Source: Thiodiazotropha sp037384425 (GTDB lineage Bacteria > Pseudomonadota > Gammaproteobacteria > Chromatiales > Chromatiaceae). Taken from it: a stretch of 64,000 nucleotides of DNA. Positions 49,472 through 57,887 of this stretch are shown piece by piece. Each line of letters begins with the position of its first letter. Within the stretch, counting starts at the first letter, position 1. The stretch lies in the NCBI GenBank assembly GCA_037384425.1, contig JARROA010000001.1, positions 248,001 to 312,000 on the forward strand, written 5' to 3'. Position numbers and translations under genes: made by a program. The notes below the pieces were generated by a model, which did not search any database, was not told the origin of the DNA, and was given only the letters and a program-made list of their open reading frames with translations.

Positions 49472-50772
49472 TTCCCGCCTCACGCCTAATCTCCGCCGTC
49501 GCCATACTCAGCCTGCTGGGGCTGGCGGCGATCTGGCTGCCGGCGATGGTGCCGGCCTGGAAACTGCTGGCGGCGGTGTTGACAGTGATTACCTTGCTGG
49601 ACCTCTGGCGCCTGCGTGGCGACGCCACACCGCAGGTCACCCGCGAACTGCGTACCAGCATGCCGGTGGGGGTCTGGTCCTGGGTCGGACTGCAGGTGGA
49701 GAACCGGCGACAGCGTGCGTTGCTATTGAAGGTGCATGATCACCATCCCGGGGATTTCGAGGCGGACGGTTTACCGCGGGAGATCCGGCTTCCGGCCGAG
49801 CGGCAGGTACGCCTGCGTTACCGGGTCAAACCGCGCCATCGCGGTGACGGAGACTTCGCCGGTGTCGATCTGGTCCTGCGCTCGCCCCTGGGACTCTGGT
49901 GGCAGAAGCGCTTCGTGCCGCTGGCCGAACGGGTGCGGGTGTTCCCCAACTTCCGTGAGATCGCCCACTTCGCCCTGCTGGCGACCGACAACCACCTGAG
50001 TCAGATGGGGGTCCGGCGGCGCCTGCGCCGTGGCGAGGGCAGCGACTTCCACCAGCTGCGCGAGTACCGTACCGGCGATCCCCTGCGCCAGATCGACTGG
50101 AAGGCGACTTCCCGCTACCGCCGGCTGATCTCCAAGGACTACCAGGACGAACGGGACCAGCAACTGGTCTTCATGCTCGATTGCGGTCGCCACATGCGTC
50201 ACCAGGATGCTGAAGGTGCCCATCTGGACCACGCCCTCAACGCCATGCTGCTGCTCAGCTACGTGGCTGAGCGTCAGGGGGATGCGGTCGGCTTTCTCAG
50301 CTTCGGCGGCCAGTCACGTTGGCAGCCGCCGATGAAGGGGGGCGGCGTGGTGCGACGCCTGCTCGACCGCACCTATGACATCGATTCCACCCTGCAGGCC
50401 GCCGACTACATGGCCGCGGCGCACCAGTTGATGCCGTTGCAGCGGCGCCGTGCCCTGGTGGTGATCCTCACCAACAGTCGCAACGAGGAGAGCGCCGATC
50501 TGCTCAAGGCCGCCAAACTGCTCTCGCGACGCCATCTGGTGGTGATCGCCGATCTGCATGAACAGTCCCTCGACCGGACCCTGCAGCAGCCGGTGCACGA
50601 CCTGCATTCGGCGCTGATGTTCCAGGGCGTGGTCGATTACCTGTCGGCACGGCGCGAATCCCATGAGGCCCTCAACTATCAGGGTTCTCTGATTATCGAC
50701 AGCGAGCCGCGCAAGCTGGCGATCAATCTGGTCAACGCCTATCTCGACGTGAAGTCGTCGGGACGGCTTTGA
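49468..50772 (+). CDS. DUF58 domain (vWA-like) protein
   Basis: A 434-residue protein with two membrane helices at the N-terminus (about 10-48) and the DUF58 core: RGEGSDFHQLREYRTGDPLR, QIDWKATSRYRRLISKDYQ, and the vWA-like QLVFMLDCGRHM metal site (DxGRxM form). It is the usual partner of MoxR ATPases. The start is GTG overlapping the MoxR stop. It ends the operon; a large palindromic element follows. Confidence 0.92.
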   Translation: MIPASRLISAVAILSLLGLAAIWLPAMVPAWKLLAAVLTVITLLDLWRLRGDATPQVTRELRTSMPVGVWSWVGLQVENRRQRALLLKVHDHHPGDFEADGLPREIRLPAERQVRLRYRVKPRHRGDGDFAGVDLVLRSPLGLWWQKRFVPLAERVRVFPNFREIAHFALLATDNHLSQMGVRRRLRRGEGSDFHQLREYRTGDPLRQIDWKATSRYRRLISKDYQDERDQQLVFMLDCGRHMRHQDAEGAHLDHALNAMLLLSYVAERQGDAVGFLSFGGQSRWQPPMKGGGVVRRLLDRTYDIDSTLQAADYMAAAHQLMPLQRRRALVVILTNSRNEESADLLKAAKLLSRRHLVVIADLHEQSLDRTLQQPVHDLHSALMFQGVVDYLSARRESHEALNYQGSLIIDSEPRKLAINLVNAYLDVKSSGRL

Positions 50773-50774
50773 TT

Positions 50775-51062
50775 GAGTTTTTTAGTTATGAGTGTTGAGT
50801 TTTTAGTTGATGAGTTCGCTGCGCTCACCGGTCATGGATTTCCCCCTCTCCCTGGCCCTCTCCCGCAAGGGGAGAGGGGAAGTGCTTTTCCAGTGCATCG
50901 ACATCTTCCTGTCAGGTCGTTGAATCAAGCCGTTTGTTCGCTCCGGCACTTTATCCGTGCGTTCCCTCTCCCCTTGCGGGAGAGGGCCAGGGAGAGGGGG
51001 TATAAAACCGTGAGCGCAGCGAACTCATCAACTAAAAACTCAACACTCATAACTAAAAACTC
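50775..51062. repeat. Nested palindromic intergenic element (about 290 bp)
   Basis: Terminal inverted arms 50775-50828 and 51010-51062 are complementary over about 53 bases apart from a one-base length difference, and are made of GAGTT/TTAGTT words plus GTTCGCTGCGCTCAC. Inside them a second inverted pair, CCCTCTCCCTGGCCCTCTCC plus CGCAAGGGGAGAGGG, occurs at about 50842-50880 and in reverse at 50966-51001. It fills most of the 343-base gap between the DUF58 and pssA genes and has no coding potential. A relative is at 59685-59966. It behaves like a MITE or compound REP element; transposition is inference. Confidence 0.85.
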
Positions 51063-51078
51063 ATTCCCTACTCCCTGC

Positions 51079-51084
51079 TATAAT
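51079..51084 (+). promoter_or_regulatory. Predicted -10 box of the pssA-leuA unit
   Basis: Perfect TATAAT just outside the right arm of the palindromic element. No good -35 is seen. The implied transcript start (about 51091) places the ATG at 51083 upstream of transcription, supporting the ATG at 51116 as the pssA start. Confidence 0.45.
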
Positions 51085-51115
51085 GCGGGCTCATTTCCCA
51101 CAGGCATCAGCTGAA

Positions 51116-51898
51116 ATGGAAAACGGTCAGGACCCAGTCAAGAAACCCCGGCGCGGCATCTATCTGCTGCCCAACCTGTTTACCACGGCGGCACTCTTTG
51201 CCGGCTTTTATGCCATCCTCGCCGCCGTCAACGGCAAGTTCGAAACCGCGGCGGTGGCGATCTTCGTGGCCATGCTGCTGGATGGGGTCGACGGCCGAGT
51301 GGCCCGTCTGACAAAGACCCAAAGCGCCTTTGGTGCCGAATATGACAGCCTATCGGACATGGTCTCCTTCGGCCTGGCGCCGGCCCTGGTGGTGTTCATC
51401 TGGGCGCTCAGCGACCTGGGCAAGTTCGGCTGGCTCGCCGCTTTCATCTATACCGCCAGCGGAGCCCTGCGTCTGGCCCGTTTCAATACCCAGGTCGGCA
51501 TCGCCGACAAGAAATATTTTCAGGGTCTGCCCAGCCCCTCGGCGGCGGCCATCGTGGCCGGCAGCGTCTGGCTGGGTGTCGACTACGGACTGGACAGTTC
51601 AACGGTAGGCTGGCCGGTGGCCGTCCTGACCACCCTGGTCGGTCTGCTGATGGTGAGCAACTTCCGCTACCACAGCTTCAAGGAGATCGATTTTCACGGC
51701 AAGGTGCCTTTCATCGTGTTGGTCGTGGTGGTGGTGGTGCTGGCCATTATTCAGACCCATCCCCCGACGGTGCTGTTTCTGCTGTTTCTGGGCTACGCCG
51801 TTTCCGGGCCCACGTTGACCCTCATTCAGTTGCGCAGGCATCGGGAGCAGCGGACCGGTCCCGAGCAGACTGACGACACGGAATCGCAGGATCAGTGA
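51116..51898 (+). CDS. pssA: CDP-diacylglycerol-serine O-phosphatidyltransferase
   Basis: Inner-membrane enzyme making phosphatidylserine, precursor of phosphatidylethanolamine. The CDP-alcohol phosphatidyltransferase motif DGVDGRVARLTK followed by FGAEYDSLSDMVSFGLAPA is complete. The 260-residue protein with six to eight helices is the integral-membrane type, unlike the E. coli enzyme. The ATG at 51116 gives the natural start. leuA follows 83 bases later, a common pairing in proteobacteria. Confidence 0.95.
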   Translation: MENGQDPVKKPRRGIYLLPNLFTTAALFAGFYAILAAVNGKFETAAVAIFVAMLLDGVDGRVARLTKTQSAFGAEYDSLSDMVSFGLAPALVVFIWALSDLGKFGWLAAFIYTASGALRLARFNTQVGIADKKYFQGLPSPSAAAIVAGSVWLGVDYGLDSSTVGWPVAVLTTLVGLLMVSNFRYHSFKEIDFHGKVPFIVLVVVVVVLAIIQTHPPTVLFLLFLGYAVSGPTLTLIQLRRHREQRTGPEQTDDTESQDQ

Positions 51899-51981
51899 TC
51901 CCTGCATAATGATAAAATCAGCACTGACGGCGCAACCTCGACTGTCGCCGATCGGTGCCTGAATACGGCCGGAGAACCTCC

Positions 51982-53532
51982 ATGAGTCAATCGGATCAGC
52001 TGATCATTTTCGATACCACCCTGCGCGACGGTGAGCAGAGCCCCGGCGCTTCCATGACCAAGGACGAGAAGGTCCGCATCGGCAAGGCGCTGGAGAAGCT
52101 GCGGGTGGATGTGATCGAGGCCGGTTTCCCGATCGCCAGCCCCGGCGACTTCGAGGCGGTGGCGGCGGTGGCGAAGGCGGTCAAGGATTCCACCGTGTGC
52201 GGTCTCGCCCGGGCCCTGGACAAGGACATCGACCGCGCCGGCGAGGCCCTGCGCAAGGCCAACTCAGGACGCATCCACACCTTCATCGCCACCTCGCCGA
52301 TCCATATGCAGCAGAAGCTGAGGATGTCGCCGGACGAAGTGGTGGCGCAGGCGGTGCACGCGGTGAAGCGGGCGCGCCAGTACACCGACAACGTGGAGTT
52401 CTCGGCCGAGGACGCGGGCCGCTCCGAGATCGATTTTCTCTGCCGCATCTTCGAGGCGGTGATCGACGCCGGCGCCACCACCCTCAACGTACCCGACACC
52501 GTGGGTTACGCTATGCCGCACCAGTTCGGCGAGATGATCAGAACTCTGCGCGAGCGCATCCCCAACGCCGACAAGGCGATCTTCTCCGTCCACTGCCACA
52601 ACGATCTGGGGCTGGCGGTGGCCAACTCCCTGTCGGCTGTGAGCAACGGCGCGCGCCAGGTGGAGTGCACCATTAACGGCCTCGGCGAGCGTGCCGGCAA
52701 CGCCTCCCTGGAGGAGGTGGTGATGGCCGTGCGCACCCGGCCCGACATCTTCTCCTGTCACACCGATCTCGATACCACTCAGATCGTCACCTGTTCCAAG
52801 CTGGTCTCCAACATCACCGGCTTTCCGGTGCAGCCCAACAAGGCAATCGTCGGCGCCAACGCCTTCGCCCATGAGTCGGGAATCCACCAGGACGGGGTGC
52901 TGAAGTCCCGCGAGACCTACGAGATCATGCGCGCCGAGGATGTGGGCTGGAGCCAGAATCGCATGGTGCTGGGCAAGCACTCGGGTCGCAACGCCTTCCG
53001 TACCCGCCTGGAGAGCCTGGGCATCGTCTTCGAGTCGGAAGAGGAGCTCAACGCCGCCTTCTCCCGCTTCAAGGACCTGGCCGACAAGAAGCACGAAATC
53101 TTCGACGAGGACCTGCAGGCCCTGGTCACCGACACCAAGATCGAGTCGGTGAACGAGCGGGTCAAGCTGGTCTCGCTCAAGGTCTGCTCAGAAACCGGCG
53201 AGACACCGAGCGCGCAGATCGTGCTCGGCATGGACGGCGAGGAGGAGCCGGGCCAGGCCATCGGCGGCGGACCGGTGGACGCCACCTTCAAGGCCATCGA
53301 GAGCATCGTCAACAGCGGCACCCAGCTGCAGCTCTACTCGGTCAACAACATCACCAGCGGCACCGACGCCCAGGGCGAGGTGACCGTGCGCCTGGAGAAG
53401 GGCGGGCGCATCGTCAACGGCCAGGGCGCCGACACCGATATCGTCATCGCCTCCGCCAAGGCCTATATCAACGCGGTGAACAAGATTCTGGAGCCGGTCA
53501 CCAAGGCTCATCCGCAGACCGGCGACGTGTGA
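51982..53532 (+). CDS. leuA: 2-isopropylmalate synthase
   Basis: First committed step of leucine synthesis, condensing acetyl-CoA with 2-oxoisovalerate. The 516-residue protein starts QLIIFDTTLRDGEQSPGASM, contains SVHCHNDLGLAVANSLSA with metal-binding His residues, and has the C-terminal allosteric domain for leucine feedback (through AKAYINAVNKI). The ATG at 51982 follows GGAG; the longer in-frame reading adds nine unrelated residues. No leucine leader peptide was seen in the 83 bases upstream. Confidence 0.97.
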   Translation: MSQSDQLIIFDTTLRDGEQSPGASMTKDEKVRIGKALEKLRVDVIEAGFPIASPGDFEAVAAVAKAVKDSTVCGLARALDKDIDRAGEALRKANSGRIHTFIATSPIHMQQKLRMSPDEVVAQAVHAVKRARQYTDNVEFSAEDAGRSEIDFLCRIFEAVIDAGATTLNVPDTVGYAMPHQFGEMIRTLRERIPNADKAIFSVHCHNDLGLAVANSLSAVSNGARQVECTINGLGERAGNASLEEVVMAVRTRPDIFSCHTDLDTTQIVTCSKLVSNITGFPVQPNKAIVGANAFAHESGIHQDGVLKSRETYEIMRAEDVGWSQNRMVLGKHSGRNAFRTRLESLGIVFESEEELNAAFSRFKDLADKKHEIFDEDLQALVTDTKIESVNERVKLVSLKVCSETGETPSAQIVLGMDGEEEPGQAIGGGPVDATFKAIESIVNSGTQLQLYSVNNITSGTDAQGEVTVRLEKGGRIVNGQGADTDIVIASAKAYINAVNKILEPVTKAHPQTGDV

Positions 53533-53542
53533 GCCTCCGGCG

Positions 53543-54304
53543 ATGATCGAGCGGCAGCGACGTCACCACTACCTCAAGGCCATGGGGGTCAGCCTCTGGC
53601 AGCGCAGGCAGTGGACGACACCTGAGGCCGAGGCTGACGAGCCGCTGCCTGCCGTGGATATCCCGCCAGTCGCCGCCGCGGCGCCTCAGCCGGAACCCGT
53701 CATCGAGACCCCGCCGGTCGTCCCGCCTGGCGACGTGGGCGGGATGGACTGGCCGGCCCTGCGCGAACGCGTGCGCGACTGCCGCGCCTGCGAGCTGCGC
53801 TCCGGTTGCACCCAGACCGTGTTCGGGGTCGGTAACACCGAGGCGGATCTGCTGGTCATCGGCGAGGCTCCGGGGGCCGACGAGGACCGTCAGGGGGAAC
53901 CCTTCGTCGGCCGTGCGGGGCAGCTGCTCAACGCCATGCTGCTGGCCATGGGCTACCAGCGGGAGTCGGTCTTTATCGCCAATATCGTCAAGTGCCGTCC
54001 ACCCAACAACCGGGATCCCAAGCCGGAGGAGGCGCTGCAGTGCGAGCACTATCTAATGCGTCAGATCGAGCTGATCCGACCGCGCATGATCCTTGCCGTG
54101 GGCCGCATCGCGGCGCAGAACCTGCTCAAGACCGACATCACCGTGGGCAAGCTACGGGGCCGGATCCACGCCTTGGGCGAGCGGCGCATCCCTCTGGTGG
54201 TGACCTACCACCCGGCTTACCTGCTGCGCTCCCCGGAGCAGAAGGGGCGGGCCTGGCAGGATCTGCAGCTGGCCCTTTCCGGCCTTCAGGGTAAAGCCTT
54301 TTGA
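53543..54304 (+). CDS. Uracil-DNA glycosylase, family 4 (Fe-S type)
   Basis: Removes uracil from DNA. Family 4 motifs are present: GEAPGADEDRQGEPFVGRAG, NIVKCRPPNNRDP and the HPAYLLRSP site near the C-terminus. Four cysteines suited to a 4Fe-4S cluster are seen in CRACELRSGC, KCRPP and QCEHY. A Pro/Ala-rich N-terminal extension of about 70 residues precedes the core and is typical of gammaproteobacterial members. The stop overlaps the rimI start by 4 bases. Confidence 0.93.
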   Translation: MIERQRRHHYLKAMGVSLWQRRQWTTPEAEADEPLPAVDIPPVAAAAPQPEPVIETPPVVPPGDVGGMDWPALRERVRDCRACELRSGCTQTVFGVGNTEADLLVIGEAPGADEDRQGEPFVGRAGQLLNAMLLAMGYQRESVFIANIVKCRPPNNRDPKPEEALQCEHYLMRQIELIRPRMILAVGRIAAQNLLKTDITVGKLRGRIHALGERRIPLVVTYHPAYLLRSPEQKGRAWQDLQLALSGLQGKAF

Positions 54305-54768
54305 GCGCCCAGCTGCACGATCCCCTGCTGAACCTGCGGCCGATGCGGGAGGAGGACCTGTACCAGGTGATGGCCATCGAACAGGTCGCCTACCCCTTTC
54401 CCTGGACCCCGGGCATCTTTCAGGACTGTCTGTGCGTCGGCTACTGCTGCTGGCTGGTCGAAATCGACAAACGGGTGGTCGGCTATGGTGTGATGTCGGT
54501 GGTGATCGATGAGTCCCACATCCTCAATCTCTGCATCCATCCCGAGTGGCAGGGTCGGGGGCTGGGGCGCAAGCTGATTCTGCGGCTGCTGAAGATCGCC
54601 CGCCAGCACGGTGCGGAGACCGCCTTTCTCGAGGTGCGCGAGAGCAACCTGGCGGCTCTGGCCCTCTACGGTAAACTGGGGTTCGTGGAGATCGGCCGCC
54701 GTCGGAACTACTATCCCGCCACTGAGGGTGAGCGGGAGGATGCGCTGGTGATGTCGCTGGAGTTGTGA
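54301..54768 (+). CDS. rimI: Ribosomal protein S18-alanine N-acetyltransferase
   Basis: GNAT acetyltransferase that modifies the N-terminus of ribosomal protein S18. The 155-residue protein matches RimI: AYPFPWTPGIFQDCL, the acetyl-CoA loop IHPEWQGRGLGRKLI, and LEVRESNLAALALYGKLGF plus RRNYYP. The start is TTG overlapping the udg stop (TTGA); the ATG at 54343 would remove the first strand, so TTG is preferred. Co-transcription with the glycosylase is likely. Confidence 0.92.
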   Translation: MSAQLHDPLLNLRPMREEDLYQVMAIEQVAYPFPWTPGIFQDCLCVGYCCWLVEIDKRVVGYGVMSVVIDESHILNLCIHPEWQGRGLGRKLILRLLKIARQHGAETAFLEVRESNLAALALYGKLGFVEIGRRRNYYPATEGEREDALVMSLEL

Positions 54769-54842
54769 AACCCGATTCCTGATCCGAATGCCGCTTGCAT
54801 GAGCGACAAGCGCATGTTTGCCGGGTCCGAATCACCCGGAAT

Positions 54843-54862
54843 CGGTGCGGCAAGCCGCACCG
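54843..54862. repeat. REP-like palindrome, single copy
   Basis: CGGTGCGGCAAGCCGCACCG, a perfect 8-bp stem with CAAG loop, in the 141-base gap between the convergent rimI and putative metalloprotease genes. Confidence 0.75.
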
Positions 54863-54909
54863 AAATCCTTTGACTAACCCTTGGCCATTCGTCCCTGACT
54901 CTGAATCGG

Positions 54910-55608
54910 TCAGATGATCTCGTCGACGGTCTGAGGCTCGCTGTGCAGGCTGCCGCCCCCGCCGATGGCGGTGAACGTGGCGATGGCGCGTCTGCCCAGC
55001 GGTGTTGCGCTTTTCACCTGATCCTCCGCCGTGGCGTCCTGCTTCTCCTGCATGGCCTGTCGATTCTGCTGTAGCTCCTCGCGCCGCTGCGCGCCGATCT
55101 CGCTGCGCGCCTCGGCGGCCATGGCGGTGGCCTGGGCGGCGACCCGGCGGTCCTGGGACGAGGGATCGGCCGGTGCCAGCGCGGCGCGCCGGATCTGCTC
55201 GGCCTTGCGCAGGGTCTCCTCCGGGGTTCTGCCGCCCGAGGCATTGATCGAGACCTCTCCGCCAATGGCGTAGCGCCTGCCGTCGGGGCCGGTCTGGTAG
55301 CTGAAGCTGCCGCCGGTGACGTATTGACCCGCAGCGGCCTTATGGGCCTGTTCGTGGGCTCTGACCTGCCGGTCCCGCCGCTGCAGTTCGGCGACCTGGT
55401 GCTGCTCTTCCGGCGTCAGCTCGCCGGGTCTCTGCGTCTCCCGCACCGGGCGCTCGGAGGCACTTTCCCGGGTTGACGGAGCGGCATCATCGGCGGTCAG
55501 GGCGCTGCCGCGTTCCTGCGTGTTTTCGGAATCGCTGCGACCGACCGTGCGCTCGGAGGCGAAGGGCCCGTTGGTCAATCCGGTGGTTGTTGAGATCGAT
55601 AGCGCCAT
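54910..55608 (-). CDS. Putative metalloprotease (CJM1_0395/SprA-related family)
   Basis: A 232-residue protein without a clear signal peptide. The N-terminal ~80 residues are Ser/Thr/Glu-rich and disordered-looking. A short conserved core follows: VRAHEQAHKAAAGQYVTGG with HExxH at residues 85-89, then YQTGPDGRRYAIGGEVSI and TPEETLRKAEQIRRAALAP, after which a Gln/Glu/Arg-rich helix leads to the C-terminus. These landmarks match proteins annotated as putative metalloprotease of the CJM1_0395 family. Activity has not been shown to my knowledge, and the third zinc ligand is not identified here. Confidence 0.8.
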   Translation of the reverse strand: MALSISTTTGLTNGPFASERTVGRSDSENTQERGSALTADDAAPSTRESASERPVRETQRPGELTPEEQHQVAELQRRDRQVRAHEQAHKAAAGQYVTGGSFSYQTGPDGRRYAIGGEVSINASGGRTPEETLRKAEQIRRAALAPADPSSQDRRVAAQATAMAAEARSEIGAQRREELQQNRQAMQEKQDATAEDQVKSATPLGRRAIATFTAIGGGGSLHSEPQTVDEII

Positions 55609-55811
55609 ACCAATGCCGCAAAAATGAGGTTACCCGAAGGTAAGTATAGAAAAGCCATCAAATTAAAACGGTAAGCACAGGCAGAAAAGGAAATTGCGGA
55701 ACCCGTTTCCTGTTTTGACGTCGTTTCGGTTCCCGGTGATGAACCTATTGAATGCTGCCCCGAACAGCATCGACTTTCCGTTTCGATACATAACCCATTT
55801 GCTGCGAACGT

Positions 55812-55889
55812 GTAGCCTGGATGGAGTGAAGCGGAATCCAGGGGAAGATATGCGCTATCCCGGATTCCGCTTCGCTCCATGCGGGCTAC
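55812..55889. repeat. REP-like inverted pair (GTAGCC...GGCTAC type)
   Basis: GTAGCCTGGATGGAGTGAAG followed by CGGAATCC, mirrored by GGATTCCGCTTCGCTCCAT and GGGCTAC, with a loop of about 20 bases. This form of repeat is common between genes of many gammaproteobacteria. Confidence 0.75.
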
Positions 55890-55974
55890 AGATTGGTGTG
55901 TCTTGCCGCACCGTGAATCGCAGAGCCCGCCGCTGATCGAGGATGACGGCTCTCACCACAGCGGTCGGATGCGT

Positions 55975-55980
55975 TATAAT
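55975..55980 (+). promoter_or_regulatory. Possible prfC -10 box
   Basis: TATAAT 31 bases before the prfC ATG. No matching -35 hexamer was found, so this is weak. Confidence 0.3.
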
Positions 55981-56011
55981 CCGCACCCTTTTATCCAATC
56001 GACCTATCCCG

Positions 56012-57592
56012 ATGTCCGAACTGCTCGAACAACTCAGCCGCCGGCGTACTTTCGCCATCATCTCCCATCCCGATGCCGGCAAGACCACTCTGACCGAGAA
56101 GCTGCTGCTCTACGGCGGCGCCATCCAGATGGCCGGTACGGTCAAGGGACGCAAGGCCGCGCGTCACGCCACCTCCGACTGGATGGAGATGGAGAAGGAG
56201 CGTGGTATCTCGGTGACCTCCTCGGTGATGCAGTTCCCCTACCGGGACGAGATCGTCAACCTGCTCGATACCCCCGGCCACGAGGATTTCTCCGAGGACA
56301 CCTACCGCACCCTGACCGCGGTGGATTCGGCGCTGATGGTGATCGACGTGGCCAAGGGCGTGGAGGAACGGACCATCAAACTGATGGAGGTCTGTCGTCT
56401 GCGCGACACGCCGATCCTCACCTTCGTCAACAAGCTCGACCGGGAGGGTCGCGACCCGCTGGAGATCCTCGACGAGGTCGAGTCGGTGCTGAAAATCGCC
56501 TGCGCCCCGGTGACCTGGCCCATCGGCATGGGCAAGCGGCTGAAGGGTGTCTATGACCTGAGAACGGATGCCACCCATCTCTTCAGCGCCACCCACGGCG
56601 GCAAGATACAGGTCGGCGAAATCATCCAGGGGATCGATAATCCGAAGCTGGACGAGCTGATCAGCGGCCAGGCCGAGGAACTGCGCGAGGAGATCGAACT
56701 GGTGCGCGGCGCCAGCCACCCCCTCGATCTGGAGGCCTATGCCAGAGGCGAGCAGACCCCGGTCTTCTTCGGCTCGGCGATCAACAACTTCGGCGTCAAG
56801 GAGCTGCTCGACGCCTTCGTCGAATACGCCCCCGCACCCCTGTCGCGTCCCACCCAGCAGCGCATGGTCGATCCCAAGGAGACCAAGTTCAGCGGCTTCG
56901 TATTTAAAATCCAGGCCAACATGGACCCCCAGCATCGGGACCGCATCGCCTTCCTGCGGGTCTGCTCCGGCAGCTACCGCAAGGGCATGAAGATGAATCA
57001 CGTGCGCCTCGGCAAGACGGTGCAGATCAGCAATGCCCTGACTTTCCAGGCCGACGAGCGCAAGCACGTGGAGGAGGCCTGGCCGGGCGACATCATCGGT
57101 CTGCACAACCACGGCACCATCCAGATCGGCGACACCTTTACCGAGGGCGAGGAGCTGAAGTACGTCGGTATCCCCTATTTCGCGCCGGAGCTCTTCCGCC
57201 GCGTGGTATTGAAGGATCCGCTGAAGCAGAAGGCCCTGCTCAAGGGGGTGCTGCAGCTGTGCGAGGAGGGGGCGACCCAGGTCTTCCGGCCGTTGAAGAA
57301 CAACGACCTGATCCTGGGCGCGGTCGGCGTGCTGCAGTTCGACGTGGCGGTCGAGCGGCTCAAGCACGAGTACAAGGTGGAGGCGATCGTGGAACCGGTC
57401 AATGTGGCCACCACCCGCTGGATCGAATGTGACGATACCAAGATGCTGGAACGCTTCAGGGAGAAGGCGCACGAGAACCTGGCCTTCGACGGCGACGACC
57501 AGCTGGTCTACCTGGCGCCGACCCGGGTCAATCTCGATCTGGCCATTGAGCGCTGGCCCGATGTGCGCTTCCTCGCCACCCGCGAGCTCTGA
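56012..57592 (+). CDS. prfC: Peptide chain release factor 3
   Basis: GTPase that recycles RF1/RF2 from the ribosome after termination. The 526-residue protein starts MSELLEQLSRRRTFAIISHP and has the G-domain motifs HPDAGKTTLTE, DTPGHEDFSEDTYRTL and NKLDREGRD, followed by RF3-specific C-terminal domains (PTRVNLDLAIERWPDVRF). The ATG at 56012 aligns with the E. coli start; a longer reading in frame would begin upstream of the likely promoter. Confidence 0.97.
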   Translation: MSELLEQLSRRRTFAIISHPDAGKTTLTEKLLLYGGAIQMAGTVKGRKAARHATSDWMEMEKERGISVTSSVMQFPYRDEIVNLLDTPGHEDFSEDTYRTLTAVDSALMVIDVAKGVEERTIKLMEVCRLRDTPILTFVNKLDREGRDPLEILDEVESVLKIACAPVTWPIGMGKRLKGVYDLRTDATHLFSATHGGKIQVGEIIQGIDNPKLDELISGQAEELREEIELVRGASHPLDLEAYARGEQTPVFFGSAINNFGVKELLDAFVEYAPAPLSRPTQQRMVDPKETKFSGFVFKIQANMDPQHRDRIAFLRVCSGSYRKGMKMNHVRLGKTVQISNALTFQADERKHVEEAWPGDIIGLHNHGTIQIGDTFTEGEELKYVGIPYFAPELFRRVVLKDPLKQKALLKGVLQLCEEGATQVFRPLKNNDLILGAVGVLQFDVAVERLKHEYKVEAIVEPVNVATTRWIECDDTKMLERFREKAHENLAFDGDDQLVYLAPTRVNLDLAIERWPDVRFLATREL

Positions 57593-57631
57593 CTCCACCG
57601 ATACCCAACCGGCACCAAGGCCAGATCATGC

Positions 57632-57703
57632 GTAGGGTGGGGCCCTGCCCCACCATGGCGGACGTGCAGAATGGCTATTCGGCGGGGCAGGACCCCACCC
57701 TAC
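57632..57703. repeat. REP-like inverted pair (GTAGGGTGGGG type)
   Basis: GTAGGGTGGGGCCCTGCCCC is mirrored by GGGGCAGGACCCCACCCTAC about 30 bases later. It lies in the 295-base gap between prfC and the small gene; no other feature was recognised there apart from the small gene's ribosome site. Confidence 0.8.
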
Positions 57704-57887
57704 CCGAAAATGGTTTGCTGTGGAGGTCAACTCCGGGCTTGTTTTGAGTGCCTTGGATTCATGCAGGAACCCATGAGCGATCAAAGGTCACTTTCCGGCC
57801 GCTCATGGATTGAAAAACCGGGGGGGTCAACCATAATTTTATTAGGAGGCGAGACGAGCCCCTGACCGATCGGGAAGGAGGTCGAAG

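Larger units (their letters stand above)
55609..56011. other. Intergenic region upstream of prfC, with REP-like arms
   Basis: A 403-base divergent gap. It holds the inverted pair at 55812-55889 and a degenerate TGCCGCACC half-element near 55905-55914. A TATAAT at 55975-55980 may be the prfC -10. No small gene recognised. Confidence 0.5.

Noticed and set aside
50842..51001. CRISPR-like repeats
   Set aside because: The repeated word occurs as an inverted pair, not as regularly spaced direct repeats, and no cas genes are nearby.
51083..51115. Upstream ATG as pssA start
   Set aside because: It lies inside the TATAAT box that probably drives the gene, so it would be upstream of the transcript start.
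55991..57598. Antisense frame opposite prfC
   Set aside because: Covers prfC completely and has no independent start signal.
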